Positions 53,760-64,000 are shown, counted from the stretch's first letter. The stretch: DNA of 64,000 nucleotides from Fulvia fulva (GCF_020509005.1 NC_063014.1:5394001-5458000); one strand, 5' to 3'. The notes: a model not told the origin generated them from the letters alone. Translations and numbers: made by a program.

Positions 53760-55071
53760 CTACTGTATATCATCCTGTATCTCCAACCCAATCTTCCCAA
53801 TTGTCTTCCCACTCTCCAGCTTCTCGTGAGCCTTGATCAAGTTCTCAACACTAAGCACCGACCGTTCACTCTGAAGGCTGACAAGAGTACCGTTATCATA
53901 CGACTTCGCGGCGCGCTGTAGAATGTCACCCTGCGACTCGGGCTCGTATTGGTGAACGGACTTGCTCAGCATGAGCTCCCACGAGAACGTGAGCTGCTTC
54001 ATGAATGCGTTCGGGTCGTGCATTCCGTCGAGCTGGTAGAGGAGAAGGTTAACGAAGCTGCTTCAAAGGCATGGTAAGGTGTGGTGGGGCGGGAGTATGC
54101 ATGGCATGAAGCGGTTGGGGACAATATACCTTGTCGGTAATCTCGACGATACTGCTGATCTTGGCCTTGGGGTTGGCGATCTCTACAGCTGTTGGGCATA
54201 TAGGAATTTGTGTCGTAGCAGATGAAGATGTAGTGGACACCCTCAATCCCGACCTTCTCTTTCAATTGCGACTTTAGTGGCTCTCTGTGCGATATCACAT
54301 GGGTGGCACCCATCTTCTCAGCATGCTTGATTGTTTCTGGGCGCGACGCGGTGACGATAACTTCTCCAAGTTTGAAGACCTTCCGTGCTAGCTGAGTGCC
54401 GATGCTGCCGACACCGCCGGCTCCATCTGTGATGGGGTCAGTAAGTGCATGACGCGCGAATGTTGGATTCGCTTACTGATGATTATGATTCACTTGTCTT
54501 TCTGCTTTCCGGTCGGGTCATCCTGTGGCAGATTGAAGTGTTCTTCGAGAAGCTCCCATGCCGTGACAGTAACTAGTGGCAGGCAAGCACTTTCCACCCA
54601 ATCGAACTTCTTCGGCCGATGGCCAGCCATGCGGTACCCGATCACTCCTGCGATCAGCGACTGTCAATCCAAACCATGCTGGCAGTCAAGCTCATAGTAT
54701 AGCTGCGGTTCGAGGAGTAGAAGTGGCGCCTCATGCACCATCTCAGCCTCACTATTGTCCCTTCACTCACCATACTGTGCCGTACTACCTCGTCTGCCCA
54801 TTGCACCGGAGTAGTACACCTCATCACCCTTCTTGAAATCCTTAACACTACTTCCCACCTCTTCCACTATACCAGCAGCATCATATCCCATTACGTCTGA
54901 AGCTGGAAATTTCCCCTCCCTGATCTTGGTGTCGACGGGATTGACAGCACATGCCTTGAGCTTCACTAAAAGATCGTTCGCTTCGACTTTTGGTATATCG
55001 ATGGTGGTAAGAGCGAGGACTTCGGAGGCCTTGCCGGGCTTGGTGTAATGGATCGCTTTTTGCTGAGGCAT
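53760..55071 (-). pseudogene. MDR/zinc-type alcohol dehydrogenase-like, stop plus frameshift
   Basis: Four exons, 54771-55071, 54477-54647, 54130-54426 and 53760-54032, with introns of 123, 50 and 97 nt, give a family-typical quinone-oxidoreductase-like enzyme (MPQQKAIHYTKPGKASEVLAL, ACAVNPVDTKIREG, VMGYDAAGIVEEVG, the NAD(P) site NGAGGVGSIGTQLARK, DGMHDPNAFMKQLTFSWELM). Two lesions: a TGA at 54490-54492 where the family has Ser (after KQKDK), and one extra base near 54190-54200 between DTNSYMP and TAVEIANPKAKISSIVEI. Summed exon length is one base over a multiple of three, matching that insertion. Otherwise the expected length of about 347 residues is kept. Recent pseudogene or consensus errors. 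Confidence 0.8.
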
Positions 55072-55757
55072 CTTGGTGGCAGGGGTGGGTTTGTGCTGTG
55101 TTTAGAGACTAGGAGAGGACATACGAAAACACAGGTAGCGAGAAGATGTAGCATCTGACATAGCTATGATGGACAAACCTTACCACTCTACGTCATGACC
55201 AGGGACTAAGATGTATTCCAAAGAGCTCGTGCTCCGTTGCAAGCCAGGTCGTTAAAGTAGCTCTGTCGAGTTGTGTGAGCTTGACGAGGAGCGATATGCC
55301 TCAAGTGCGATGCACGTAAGACGTTGTTGCACCAATGACCAGTTGTCGGTTCATCGATCTGATTTAAACCTTTTGGCAGCGTCGTCTGCCATTCGATGGT
55401 AGGTCTGCCCAGCTCTTCCGAATGTTCACTGGCTCATGTTGAAAGGCCAGGGATATCGTGAGTAGCCTGTCCAGAGGCCGTTGCTTACGGATCGGCAATT
55501 CCGATGTTCGATGTTGATGGAGAAGGAAAAGAAGACCCAACCCTTCGGCACATCAACGACGATCCCTGCGTTCTCCACGAGGCTTGGCGATGATGTTTCT
55601 CGGCAACTGGCGGGCCGGAACCGGCGCGTCGGGAAGATGAGGCCAGACTAGATTAGCTGTTCACATGCCGAGAGTCTCCCTTTCTGCGGAAACATGCTCA
55701 TCAGGCTAACGATGCGGCGCGGGAAAGTAGACGTGACGGGGCGATTTCCAAGATAAC
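55072..55757. other. Divergent intergenic region
   Basis: About 690 bp holding the promoters of the dehydrogenase (minus) and the ZIP transporter (plus). No gene seen. Confidence 0.45.
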
Positions 55758-57243
55758 ATGTTTGATGATGGACAATACCTGCCAGAAAGTATGCTCAACC
55801 CACAGCGTACAGTACTGTCACCACGATTCATGCTGACATCCTCCCGCAGTGAACGCTCGATGGGACGATCTCCCCACGTCCCTCCTCTACGAAGAACTCG
55901 CGCGTCGACAAACTGAGGGCGAACGACCGGCTTGCGGATCGAAGAACAAGTCGCACAACTACAATGTCACCGCCCACGTGCTCGCCCTCATCCTCATCCT
56001 CGCCCTCTCCACCGGCGCATGCTGTTTTCCGCTCATCGTACGCCGCTTCCCTAAGCTGCACATACCCGAGAAGGCCCTCTTCATAAGTCGGCACTTCGGC
56101 ACTGGCGTGCTCATAGCAACGGCATTCGTGCACCTCTTCCCGACAGCCTACACGAATCTCCTCGATCCATGTCTCCCGCCCTTCTGGACCGATGTCTACC
56201 CGGCCATGCCAGGCTTCATCGCCATGACCAGTGTGTTTGTGGTGGTGGGCATAGAGATGTTCTTTGCGACGAAAGGAGCGGGACATAGTCATAGCGTGGA
56301 CTTTGCGCAGCTGAGAGGAGATGGCGAGACGGGGATGGAAAGAAGGGGGCCAGATTTGAGGAGGAGCATGGATAGCTTCAATTCGTTCCGGCAGGTGCCG
56401 CTTGGCGATGAGACACCACAGAAAGACGTACAGCTGCAGGACCAGCGAAGTCCATATCAAGACTCGCCCGCACGGCCCGGAAGTGGATCTCCCAGCAGTT
56501 CTCTGAACAAGCCCCTTCCACCAGAGCCCGAGGGTGAGGACTCAGATCTTGATCTCGATGAGCTAGACCCTGCAGCGGACGATGATCAAGCACCATTGAC
56601 ACGACGGACTCCATCCGACGACAGTGACGACGAGGGTCATCTTGCTCCGGCCAATGGCCACACTAACGGGCGGCCGAAACAACACAACCGACGAGTCTCC
56701 TGGGCAGATCAACAAACCCACTCTCCCAACACAGAGCGCACCCCTGAAGAGCAACGTCTCGTTCTCCAGTGCCTCATGCTCGAGGCCGGCATCCTCTTTC
56801 ACAGCGTCTTCATCGGCCTAGCAGTCTCCGTCTCCACCGGCTCCGCCTTCGCCGTACTCCTCGTCGCCGTAGCATTTCATCAAACTTTCGAGGGTCTTGC
56901 CCTAGGGTCCCGCATAGCCTCCATTGGATCCTTCTCCTTGACATCTTATAAGCCATGGATCATGTGCCTCCTCTACGGGATCGCGACACCGATAGGACAG
57001 GCGATTGGACTGGGGGTACAAGGGCTTTATGACCCCATGTCGGAGTTTGGGCTGTTGATGGTGGGGATTATGAATGCGATCAGTAGTGGGTTATTGCTTT
57101 ATGCTGGGCTGGTGCAGTTAATGGCGGAGGATTTCTTGAGTGATTCGAGTTATCATGAACTTAGAGGAAGACGGCGGTTACAAGCTTGTGGGTCTGTTGT
57201 TGCTGGGGCGTTGCTTATGGCTATGGTTGGAGTTTGGGCATAG
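55758..57243 (+). CDS. ZIP family zinc/iron transporter
   Basis: Two exons, 55758-55788 and 55850-57243, with a 61-nt intron (branch CTGAC), give 474 aa. The short first exon (MFDDGQYLPE plus one base) was found because the long open frame lacks an ATG at its start and an acceptor lies exactly there. Transmembrane segments: AHVLALILILALSTGACCF, HFGTGVLIATAFVHLFP, FIAMTSVFVVVGIEMFF, then a long acidic and Ser/Pro cytosolic loop, then EAGILFHSVFIGLAVSVS, VAFHQTFEGLALGSR, and two more. The HS in TM4 and HxxxE in TM5 are the ZIP metal-site motifs. Moves zinc or iron into the cytosol; plasma membrane is likely. A GHSHS motif occurs near residue 154. Intact. Confidence 0.92.
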
Positions 57244-57347
57244 GATTTGCAGAATCTATTTCTTGTCTATCTTCAGCCGTCAATCGGTTCGACTCAATGT
57301 TGTGCAACAAAAGGTGCCAATGTCTACGACACCGCCGTAAGGCAGGG

Positions 57348-57900
57348 CTACCAGTCTGTCTCAGCACTGTCTTGAGGTCGTGCAGAGATAATACGCGGAG
57401 CAGCAATGACAACACTATAGGCTCGTAAATCACCAAGGTTCGCTGACGTCCAGTCCAGCGCAACCCCATGCTCTAATCCACTTCGAACCGCGACAAGTGT
57501 CATGTCCGTCATTGTGTAACTGTATGAAGCCTTGTCAGTCCATCGTAATGGAGCAGCCCTACCAAGCATGCGTTGGAACTTACCCCGGCGATATACTATT
57601 GACGCGAATACACCTATGCGCCATCTCCACACCTGAAGCCTTACACAAAGCCACAACCGCGCCCTTGCTGGCACAGTAATCGCTCGTGTTCTGCCCTTTA
57701 CTGGCAACGTACGCGGCTACGGAGCCCATAAAGACGATACTTCCGCCTTTGGGGTTGAAGTTGGTTGGAGGCTGTTTGTCCATTTGTTGTGCTACGAGCT
57801 GCGCGGCGTAGTGGGTTTCCAGGAAGTTGATTCACATGCATCGCGCTACGGAGTCTGGTGCGCGAGTCTGGTCCATGGGGGCAACAGCAGAAAGTACCCA
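57348..57900 (-). pseudogene. Short-chain dehydrogenase/reductase, 5' end lost, stop codon
   Basis: Minus-strand reading from about 57900: VAPMDQTRAPDSVARCM, a TGA at 57832-57834, then INFLETHYAAQLVAQQM, GGSIVFMGSVAAYVASKG, and the SDR active site YCASK, ending SISPG. A 64-nt intron (57520-57583) joins to YTMTDMTLVAVRSGLEHG. The Rossmann start (TGxxxGxG) and the NAG motif are absent: the sequence stops being SDR-like right where the divergently placed MFS gene begins. The tail after about 57440 no longer matches the usual LASD..SYxTG ending. The stop would be CGA to TGA (Arg). A decayed, 5'-truncated copy of an NAD(P)-dependent oxidoreductase. Confidence 0.78.
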
Positions 57901-57927
57901 TATCGCTGATCAGTCTCCCTTCTCCAG

Positions 57928-59397
57928 ATGTTGTTCGGCTACGACCAAGGTTTATTCGGCGGTATTCTTACGAATGAAGCTTTTCTGGACCAGTTCAACC
58001 ACGCTTCGCCAACGCTTCAGGGTCAGATCGTGGCATTATACAATGTGGGATGCATGCTTGGGTGTGTGGTGAACATGAAGACTGGAGACATACTCGGCCG
58101 GAAAAGGTCAATATTGCTTGGGTGTTCGATCGTCATCGTCGGTGCTGTCATACAGACCGCATCGTACGGCGTCGCTCAGATGATCTCCGGGCGTGTCTTC
58201 GGTGGCATCGGTACGGGAATTCTCACAACATCGATACCAATTTGGCAAGTCGAGACCGCAAGTGCGAAGCATCGAGGCGCTGCAATCGTCTTCCAGCTTG
58301 TGGCTGTCATCTTCGGAGGAGCCTTAGCCAGCTGGATGAATTATGGCTTCACATTCCTCCCGGGCCCAGAAGTGGGCTGGAGGTTTCCGATTGCTTTCCA
58401 GGTCTTCGTCGCCGTGATCACGATCAGTCTCGTCAGCTTGTTACCGGAGAGCCCACGCTGGCCTATTCAGAGAGACCGAACTGAGGAGGCAGCAGTCGTT
58501 ATCAGCCGGCTGCGAGCTAAGCAACGATACGATCCTGTCGTGTTGGCTGAGGTGTCCATGGTTTCGGAAGCTGTCAATGCCGAAAGAGCACAGCAAACCG
58601 GTATAACGTTCCGCGAGGTCTTTCAGGGCGGGTCGAAGCAGACACTGCGACGCCTGCTACGAGGAATGGGCACACAATTCATGCAGCAGACTGGGGGAAC
58701 TAATGTAGTGGCAACGTATATGCCGGTCGTGCTCACGCAGTCCTTCAACATGAGCGCTCGCTTGGCACTCGTCTTGTCTGCCACGGTCTCGCACTGGTTG
58801 ATGATCTGGGCGGCCCTCTGCTCCCTGGTGATCGATTCGGTGGGTCGTCGAAGGCTTATGCTTTGGGGCACCTTTGCCATGAGCATCTGCTTTGCACTCA
58901 TTGCATGCGGGTTGGCAGTCGACTCTGCTGCATCGCTGATCACGGCGATCGCATTCATCTACCTCTACTACATAGCCTACGGCCTGTCTTTGCTGTCAAT
59001 ACCATTCCTGTACGCGGCAGAGTTCAACTCACAGCGATTCCAAAACCTGGGACCTTCATTAGCCACCCTGACGAATTGGACCACTTGCTATATTGTGGTA
59101 TCAGTCACACCACCTGGAATCGCCAGCATTGGTTGGAAATACTATATGATCTACGCCATCACGAATGCGGCCTTTGTGCCTCTAGTGTACTTCTTCTACC
59201 CCGAGACAGCGAGGCTTAGTCTGGAGGAGATTAATGATGTCATCGCACCCAAGCATGGCGGCGACCACAGCATCAGCTACAAGCAAGCGACCAAGGACGC
59301 CGTGGCTGCCAGGGTATCACCAGAAGAAGAAGCAGTCAAATTCAAGCTGGATGGCGACGTCGACAGGATCGAGTTTGCGCCAGAGGAGAAGTCGTAG
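57928..59397 (+). CDS. MFS sugar-type transporter, N-terminus missing
   Basis: Open frame of 489 aa beginning LFGYDQGLFGGIL, which in sugar porters is the end of the first membrane helix; an intron acceptor (CTTCTCCAG with CTGAT upstream) sits directly before it, so a first exon should exist but none is found in the 57244-57927 interval. Family signatures: GRKRSILLG in the 2-3 loop, LLPESPRWPIQ, QQTGGTN in helix 7, DSVGRRRLML, PETARLSLEEIND. About eleven helices remain. Transports a hexose, pentose or related polyol/acid with protons in intact relatives. The first codon ATG would allow translation but would leave helix 1 incomplete. Lies back to back with the broken SDR. Confidence 0.85.
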   Translation: MLFGYDQGLFGGILTNEAFLDQFNHASPTLQGQIVALYNVGCMLGCVVNMKTGDILGRKRSILLGCSIVIVGAVIQTASYGVAQMISGRVFGGIGTGILTTSIPIWQVETASAKHRGAAIVFQLVAVIFGGALASWMNYGFTFLPGPEVGWRFPIAFQVFVAVITISLVSLLPESPRWPIQRDRTEEAAVVISRLRAKQRYDPVVLAEVSMVSEAVNAERAQQTGITFREVFQGGSKQTLRRLLRGMGTQFMQQTGGTNVVATYMPVVLTQSFNMSARLALVLSATVSHWLMIWAALCSLVIDSVGRRRLMLWGTFAMSICFALIACGLAVDSAASLITAIAFIYLYYIAYGLSLLSIPFLYAAEFNSQRFQNLGPSLATLTNWTTCYIVVSVTPPGIASIGWKYYMIYAITNAAFVPLVYFFYPETARLSLEEINDVIAPKHGGDHSISYKQATKDAVAARVSPEEEAVKFKLDGDVDRIEFAPEEKS

Positions 59398-59955
59398 AAG
59401 GAGACATAGCGGTAGCCCCATTCACTTCAATTGGTCCGGCTCGTGTCCTTTGCGCTCTGCATGCCATTCCAAGCCTGGCCAGTATTGCTACCCCGTCCAC
59501 TGCACATGTCTCTTGAGATGGTATCGTCACGTCGGTCATCTTTCACAACTCATGCTCGTGTCGCGTCGCTTTTGACATGACCTTCGTGAAGCGACTGACG
59601 GAGTCGTACGGACGCCGGATTACGTCAGGTTCGAAGAACACGTCGCACATTGGACGGAGTACGGCTGGACCAGGGAGTGCTCGAAAATGTGTGGCTGCCT
59701 GAGAGGTATGTGTGTGTTGGACATGGGACATGAATGAGTTCTCTCAGCCCATGTTCCCGCGGCTGTGGAAGTCATATTGATGGGGTCATCGATCAAGCTT
59801 TAGTGGAAGCGGGGGCAAACCTCACATGAAACAGGCCAAGTCAAGCTAATTTTGGGCGGCGCTGGAGAACTCCGCTTCCCCTGACCACACCTTCTTCTTA
59901 CACAAACGTACCACGTCCAATACTTCTCGTATGCATGAGATGACGCTGACAGACG
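59398..59955. other. Intergenic, no gene seen
   Basis: About 560 bp between two plus-strand genes; likely the promoter of the broken regulator. Confidence 0.4.
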
Positions 59956-62360
59956 ATGCCTCCAGATAGCGAGCATGTTGCAGAAGCGGGAGCATGTGAC
60001 CACCGCGTGCAGGGCCTTGTCGCACCAGGAAAATCAAATGCAATGCAGAGTCACCTGGATGTGCAAACTGTATCCGACGTTCCTTACGCTGCGACTACGG
60101 CGACTGCGATGACAAGCGCAAGCTGCCATTTCATCCTGTGCTGGGAAAGCTACGCAGTCACATCCGAGAGCTGCACCAACTCCTGGTGGCCAATGGGTGC
60201 CAGCCTTTGGTGCCATCGATCGCACCAGAGGACATGGACATGATCAATAGGACACTTCGTGGCATCGGGCTTGATCCGTTGGATCATCCGGAAGACCACA
60301 TGCCTCTTGGTAACGATGAGAATGTGGAGCTTGCTGCGTCTAAGATTCACCAACCAAGCTGCAGATGCTGCACCTGCCATGACCATCGGAACCGGACTAT
60401 CCTTACAGGATTATGCCAGCCTGGACAATATTGGCTGGAACAGCTACATCTCATCGCCGGATTGGCCTTTGATGGGCATCTTTGCAGCGGACGATTTCCT
60501 TTTCGATGGTTCTACCCTGACCGGCGTGACAGTGCCTGACTCATACAGTTGTAGCGACCTTCATGCATCAGCTAACGACTTTGCCGTTGCCACAAAACCG
60601 TCGGTACAGGACGAAGTGACTCCAGAGCTCGTCGGGCAGATTGCAGCTCACATAGGCTCCTTGCATCTTGGACCCGATGGACAGCTACAATACTACGGAG
60701 CGGCGACCAACTCCCACGTCCTAGGTACTGCCAAGTCGACAGCGAGACCGGTACCAAGATCTCAATCCTTGAAGAATGAAGTGCATCACCTCCTACAGCA
60801 AGCAGACCCCGATACATTTGTCGAAGAAGATCTTGCACATCACTTTCTCGGCTTATCCTTTTCGTGTTACAATTCGTGTCATGCGATAGTGGACGCAACA
60901 CTGTTCTGGTCTGCGCGGAAGCGCTATCGAGAGCTCGACGAGCCATATGGCCTATACTCGGAAGTGCTTGATAACATGATGTGTGCAATTGGTGCAAGCC
61001 ACGATGCTCGCTATCACTCTCGGCTGTCAACGTTTCCACGAACACTCGCGGAGTTCTTCGCTGATCGTGCGAAAGCGCTTCTGGACTTCGACCTCGATGA
61101 GCCGTGCATATCGACTGTTCAGGCCCTCGTACTGCTCAGCAGTCACGAAGCAGGGATTCAGAGACTGGCTCGTTCGTCGATGTACAGTGATGAGTCGTTC
61201 TGTCTGTTAGCACCCCACCTGCATATGCTCGTAAGTATCATTGACATAATCCTTTACAGGTATGGCAATGCGATCAGCGTTCGATTTGGGACTTCATGTG
61301 CCTGTTCAGCCGTACATTGCATAAGGCGTGATGAGTGAATCTGAGGCACAGGTACGCCAGAACACATTCTGGACATCGTACATCATTGACTAGTATAGTA
61401 CACCCTACCTCTAGTAGGTCGAATGAAGCATACTAATAGTATGCTAGTTATCGGAGTTTCTCCTTTGGTCGACCTTTTATAAGTGGTGAAGCTCATCTAC
61501 GTGCTAATCGAGACGCGTATCTGCCACAAGCGACTGACTTTGCTAGATCTGGTCGAACCTATCGCGAGAGCGCTGTAAGTTGCCAATGCTCAGTTCAGAC
61601 GCTATGGCTTATAAAACGTCTACAGGTATGGCAATGCGAGCATGACAGCGCGACCATTGCAAGAGTTATCCGAATCCTGCACTCTCAAAATGTTTGCCTG
61701 GAAGGACAAGCTCTGTACGGAAGGCTTGGACTTCTCGACTGAGGACATAAAGACCAGGACTGGACCACAAATACTGGTATTGCAGTAAGTCTCGCTCTGT
61801 GCGGTCATAATCAGCGAGCACTGTGGCTGTCTCTCGCGTCTTCGATGCAATAACGCTGACTTGCTGCTGCACCTAGCATCGAATATCACTATCTTCGAAT
61901 TCTCGTGCATCGCCCTTGGACCTCACGCTCTCTACAGCCAGTCCCAGCGCAAGGTCCAGGGTTCATACACGCACGCTGAACATGCATTGAGTCCGCTTCC
62001 GAGGTGGCACAACTCCTCTGCATCTTCGAACGCCGCTTCGGCCTCTGCCGGATCGATGTCGAAACAGCTCAGTTGCTGCTATCAGCAGCGCTCATTCTGA
62101 TCTTTGCCTCGATCTCAGAGCATGGCAACGACAGAACGACTATCATGGGCTACCTCAACGCGGTATTTCGTGTTCTGGATACTCTGAGCAACACATTCAA
62201 CAGTGCGAGAATACATCTGGACAGTCTGCTTGCCATTCAGCGACAATGGTGCGCTGTGCATGATCATTAACGTCACAAGCGCCTTAGAGCTCATCCAGCC
62301 AATGCACGAGACAGTCAACGAACGCTGGATGATGGTCAGAAGCGTGCCAGGCTCCGGTAA
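59956..62360 (+). pseudogene. Zn2Cys6 regulator (fungal_trans domain), multiply broken
   Basis: Remains of a regulator can be followed in pieces. ATG at 59956 (MPPDSEHVAEAGACD), then after a frame change the zinc cluster PCRTRKIKC and CNAESPGCANCIRRSLRC near 60020-60110. A frameshift near 60345-60360 follows; then NEVHHLLQQADPDTFVEEDL, FFADRAKALLDFDLDEPCISTVQALVLLSSHEAG (about 61040-61170), and after an intron (61231-61260) GMAMRSAFDLGLHVPVQPYIA interrupted by TAA at about 61322. The domain resumes near 61635 (TARPLQELSESCTLKMFAWKD), then EYHYLRILVHRPW, a TGA near 61972, and QLLLSAALILIFASISEHGND. Two nonsense codons and at least two frame changes show a dead gene. Resembles activators controlling sugar or hydrolase genes. 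Confidence 0.75.
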
Positions 62361-62923
62361 AGACTCGGGAGAAGTCTACAGACTCACGCCCGATCCGCAT
62401 GTTGCGCAGTTACATCCGTCTTCCACCTGTTCAGCGTATCCAATGAGACGGTATGATCACCATCCTGGCTTCTGCTCACAGTATGACTATCGAAGTCCAG
62501 TAATCCGACTGGACGATGGACAATTACACATGGTGGCCCGGTACATGGTTTTGAGAACGGAGTGCCCATTAAGATGCCGCTTCTCGACGCAAGCACGAGC
62601 AGCAGATATAAGCGACACCTTCTGCGCTACCGATGGCCACAGACTTCCACAAGATCATGTAAGCGTCGACTGCACCGAGTCACATGTCGCAGCATAGTGG
62701 TCCACAGTCCTCTTGGCTCGGAAACCTAATTCCGACCACGCCACCTCTGCGGCATTGCCGAACTTGACAATGCCGACCGCCCCGCGAAGGTACGGCATAT
62801 GGTGCAAATGCATCAGTAAGTATATGGACAATTCGGTGACACCTTTTATCAAGATCTTACTCTCTTCTTGCAATTACAGGGAAGAAGCTCGCGCTCACTA
62901 CAGCATCGGATCTCATCGGCATT
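62361..62923. other. Region between broken regulator and dioxygenase
   Basis: About 560 bp. The first part may still be the decayed C-terminus of the regulator (W-rich residues near 62510-62550 in one frame). The rest holds the dioxygenase promoter. Confidence 0.4.
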
Positions 62924-64000
62924 ATGGCTCCAGCTGCGACCGCAGACCTCAACGTTGCAGACAGCAGGTGAGTGCTCAAGTATAGGAGATAGACTTTGCA
63001 CGTGGCGATGGCGCCTAGCTGACACCCCTCCGTGCGATAGTACGTTAGCGAAATCCGCTACAGACTCGCAAAGGGCAGATAGCCAAGCCAGTATTGCACC
63101 TAGGCCAGGGAGCCGCTGCTACGACATCCAAAAACTCCCAACGCTCAAGGAGTTTGCAGCTTTGACATCGCAGACAACCAAGCCTGACACTTACCCACTC
63201 GCTCGCCAGGTCGAGAAGAACGTGCCCATTTATGCTCGCGAAAGCATTGACCTTACCAATGCGGAAATCAGCGAGCAACTCCAAGATGAATGGTACCATA
63301 TCCTCCTCCACGGACCAGGCGTATTCGTGATTCAAGGGTTCTTCCGGCATCCGACTCTGATCGACGACGCCAACGCTGCATACGCAGCCATCATTGCCAA
63401 AGAGACAGCCCAGAGCAACGGCTTCGCAAAAGGCGATCACTTCGCGAACGCAGCCACCAACGACAGGATCTGGAACTCCTTCTCCAAGCACTGTCTCCAA
63501 GACCCTGCATCGTTCCTTCAGTACTACTCCAACCCGCTATTCCGCTCGGTCTGCGAAGCGTATCTTGGCCCAGCATACCGCATCACAGCACAGGTGAACG
63601 TCGTCAAGCCTGGAGGGAAAGCACAAGTCTGCCACCGAGACTTCCATATGGGGTTCCAGACTGCCGCTACTGCTAGCAAATGGCCCAAAGGCATGCACAT
63701 TGCAAGTCAACTCTTGACGCTCCAAGGCGCTGTTGCTCATACAGACATGCCTGTAGAAAGTGGCCCAACACGACTCCTCCCTTACAGCCAGCTCCTCGAA
63801 TCTGGCTATCTCGCGTATCGCAACGAAGATTTCCAGAAGTACTTTTTGGACAACTACATTTCCCTTCCCTTGCAAAAGGGCGACGCCATCTTCTTCAATC
63901 CTGCTTTATTCCATGCGGCAGGTGGGAACCTCACTTCGGACTTCGAGCGCTCGGCAAATCTGATCCAGGTCTCTTCTGCTTTTGGAAAGCCCATGGAGTA
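62924..64000 (+). CDS. Phytanoyl-CoA dioxygenase (PhyH)-like, runs past the window
   Basis: Exon 1 is 62924-62967 (MAPAATADLNVADS), a 73-nt intron (GTGAGT..CTGAC..GATAG) follows, and exon 2 starts at 63041 and is open to the window end (334 codons seen). The sequence follows a PhyH-type Fe(II)/2-oxoglutarate oxygenase: DEWYHILLHGPGVFVIQGFF near the start, then QVNVVKPGGKAQVCHRDFHMGFQ with the HxD iron ligands (H-R-D), MPVESGPTRLLPYSQ, and the distal His in FFNPALFHAAGGN. The Arg expected to bind 2-oxoglutarate would be close to the cut end (DFERSANL). Fungal members hydroxylate lipids, acids or secondary metabolites. Frame and codon use look normal, so it may be the only healthy gene of its cluster. 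Confidence 0.88.

Noticed and set aside
57284..57296. B-box-like CGGTTCGACTC
   Set aside because: No matching A box or acceptor stem upstream; chance match.
57348..64000. Secondary-metabolite cluster proper
   Set aside because: No polyketide synthase, NRPS or terpene core enzyme is visible; only accessory-type genes are present in the window.

Overview
The window is nuclear DNA of a filamentous ascomycete (Pezizomycotina; a Dothideomycete is likely but not proven). Genes are short to medium, with 49-123 nt introns carrying GT..AG ends and CTGAC/CTAAT-type branch sites. Several families are typical of this group: Zn2Cys6 regulators, secretory lipase, Rds1-like ferritin, MRJP/yellow-like protein, Lcl3 and small 2EXR/F-box-like proteins. 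The retroelements show the C-to-T, CpA/TpG-to-TpA decay expected of repeat-induced point mutation (RIP).

Layout. 1-9.6 kb is a retrotransposon graveyard: a Ty1/copia pol relic (+), a heavily RIP-mutated Ty3/gypsy chromovirus relic (+) with its 3' LTR, and a copia gag relic (-). 10-14.6 kb holds a secreted GH5 glycosidase, an ANCHR-like ESCRT-III-binding protein, a conserved small protein and a 2EXR/F-box-like protein. 15.3-19.2 kb holds two interrupted genes, a transcription-factor-like gene and an MRJP-like gene. 19.6-30.5 kb is intact and secretory/cell-surface in flavour: GH31 alpha-glucosidase, an unrecognised type II membrane protein, an acyltransferase-3 membrane protein and a GT32 mannosyltransferase-like enzyme. 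32.4-37.1 kb has a carotenoid oxygenase and a secreted ferritin-like protein, each with about 1.9 kb of empty upstream DNA. 37.4-41.2 kb holds two small related acidic proteins, one with an internal duplication, and the mitochondrial nuclease Lcl3. 41.4-43.8 kb has a frame-broken Cys-rich protein and a metallo-beta-lactamase-fold enzyme. 43.8-47.7 kb is gene-poor and contains a 479-bp MITE with perfect 41-bp terminal inverted repeats and a 9-bp target duplication. 47.8-57.2 kb has a conserved hypothetical gene, a secretory lipase with a GC-AG intron, a Zn2Cys6 regulator, an NTF2-like protein, a broken MDR-type dehydrogenase and a ZIP metal transporter. 57.3-64 kb looks like a decaying catabolic or metabolite cluster: broken SDR, 5'-truncated MFS sugar-type transporter, broken Zn2Cys6 regulator, and a PhyH-type dioxygenase that runs off the window.

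Several otherwise well-preserved genes carry one or two isolated frame lesions. They may be real pseudogenes or consensus errors in the assembly; the sequence alone cannot tell. Exon borders were derived by hand from splice signals and frame arithmetic, and no homology search was run. I see no convincing tRNA, rRNA or CRISPR, and no clear secondary-metabolite core enzyme.
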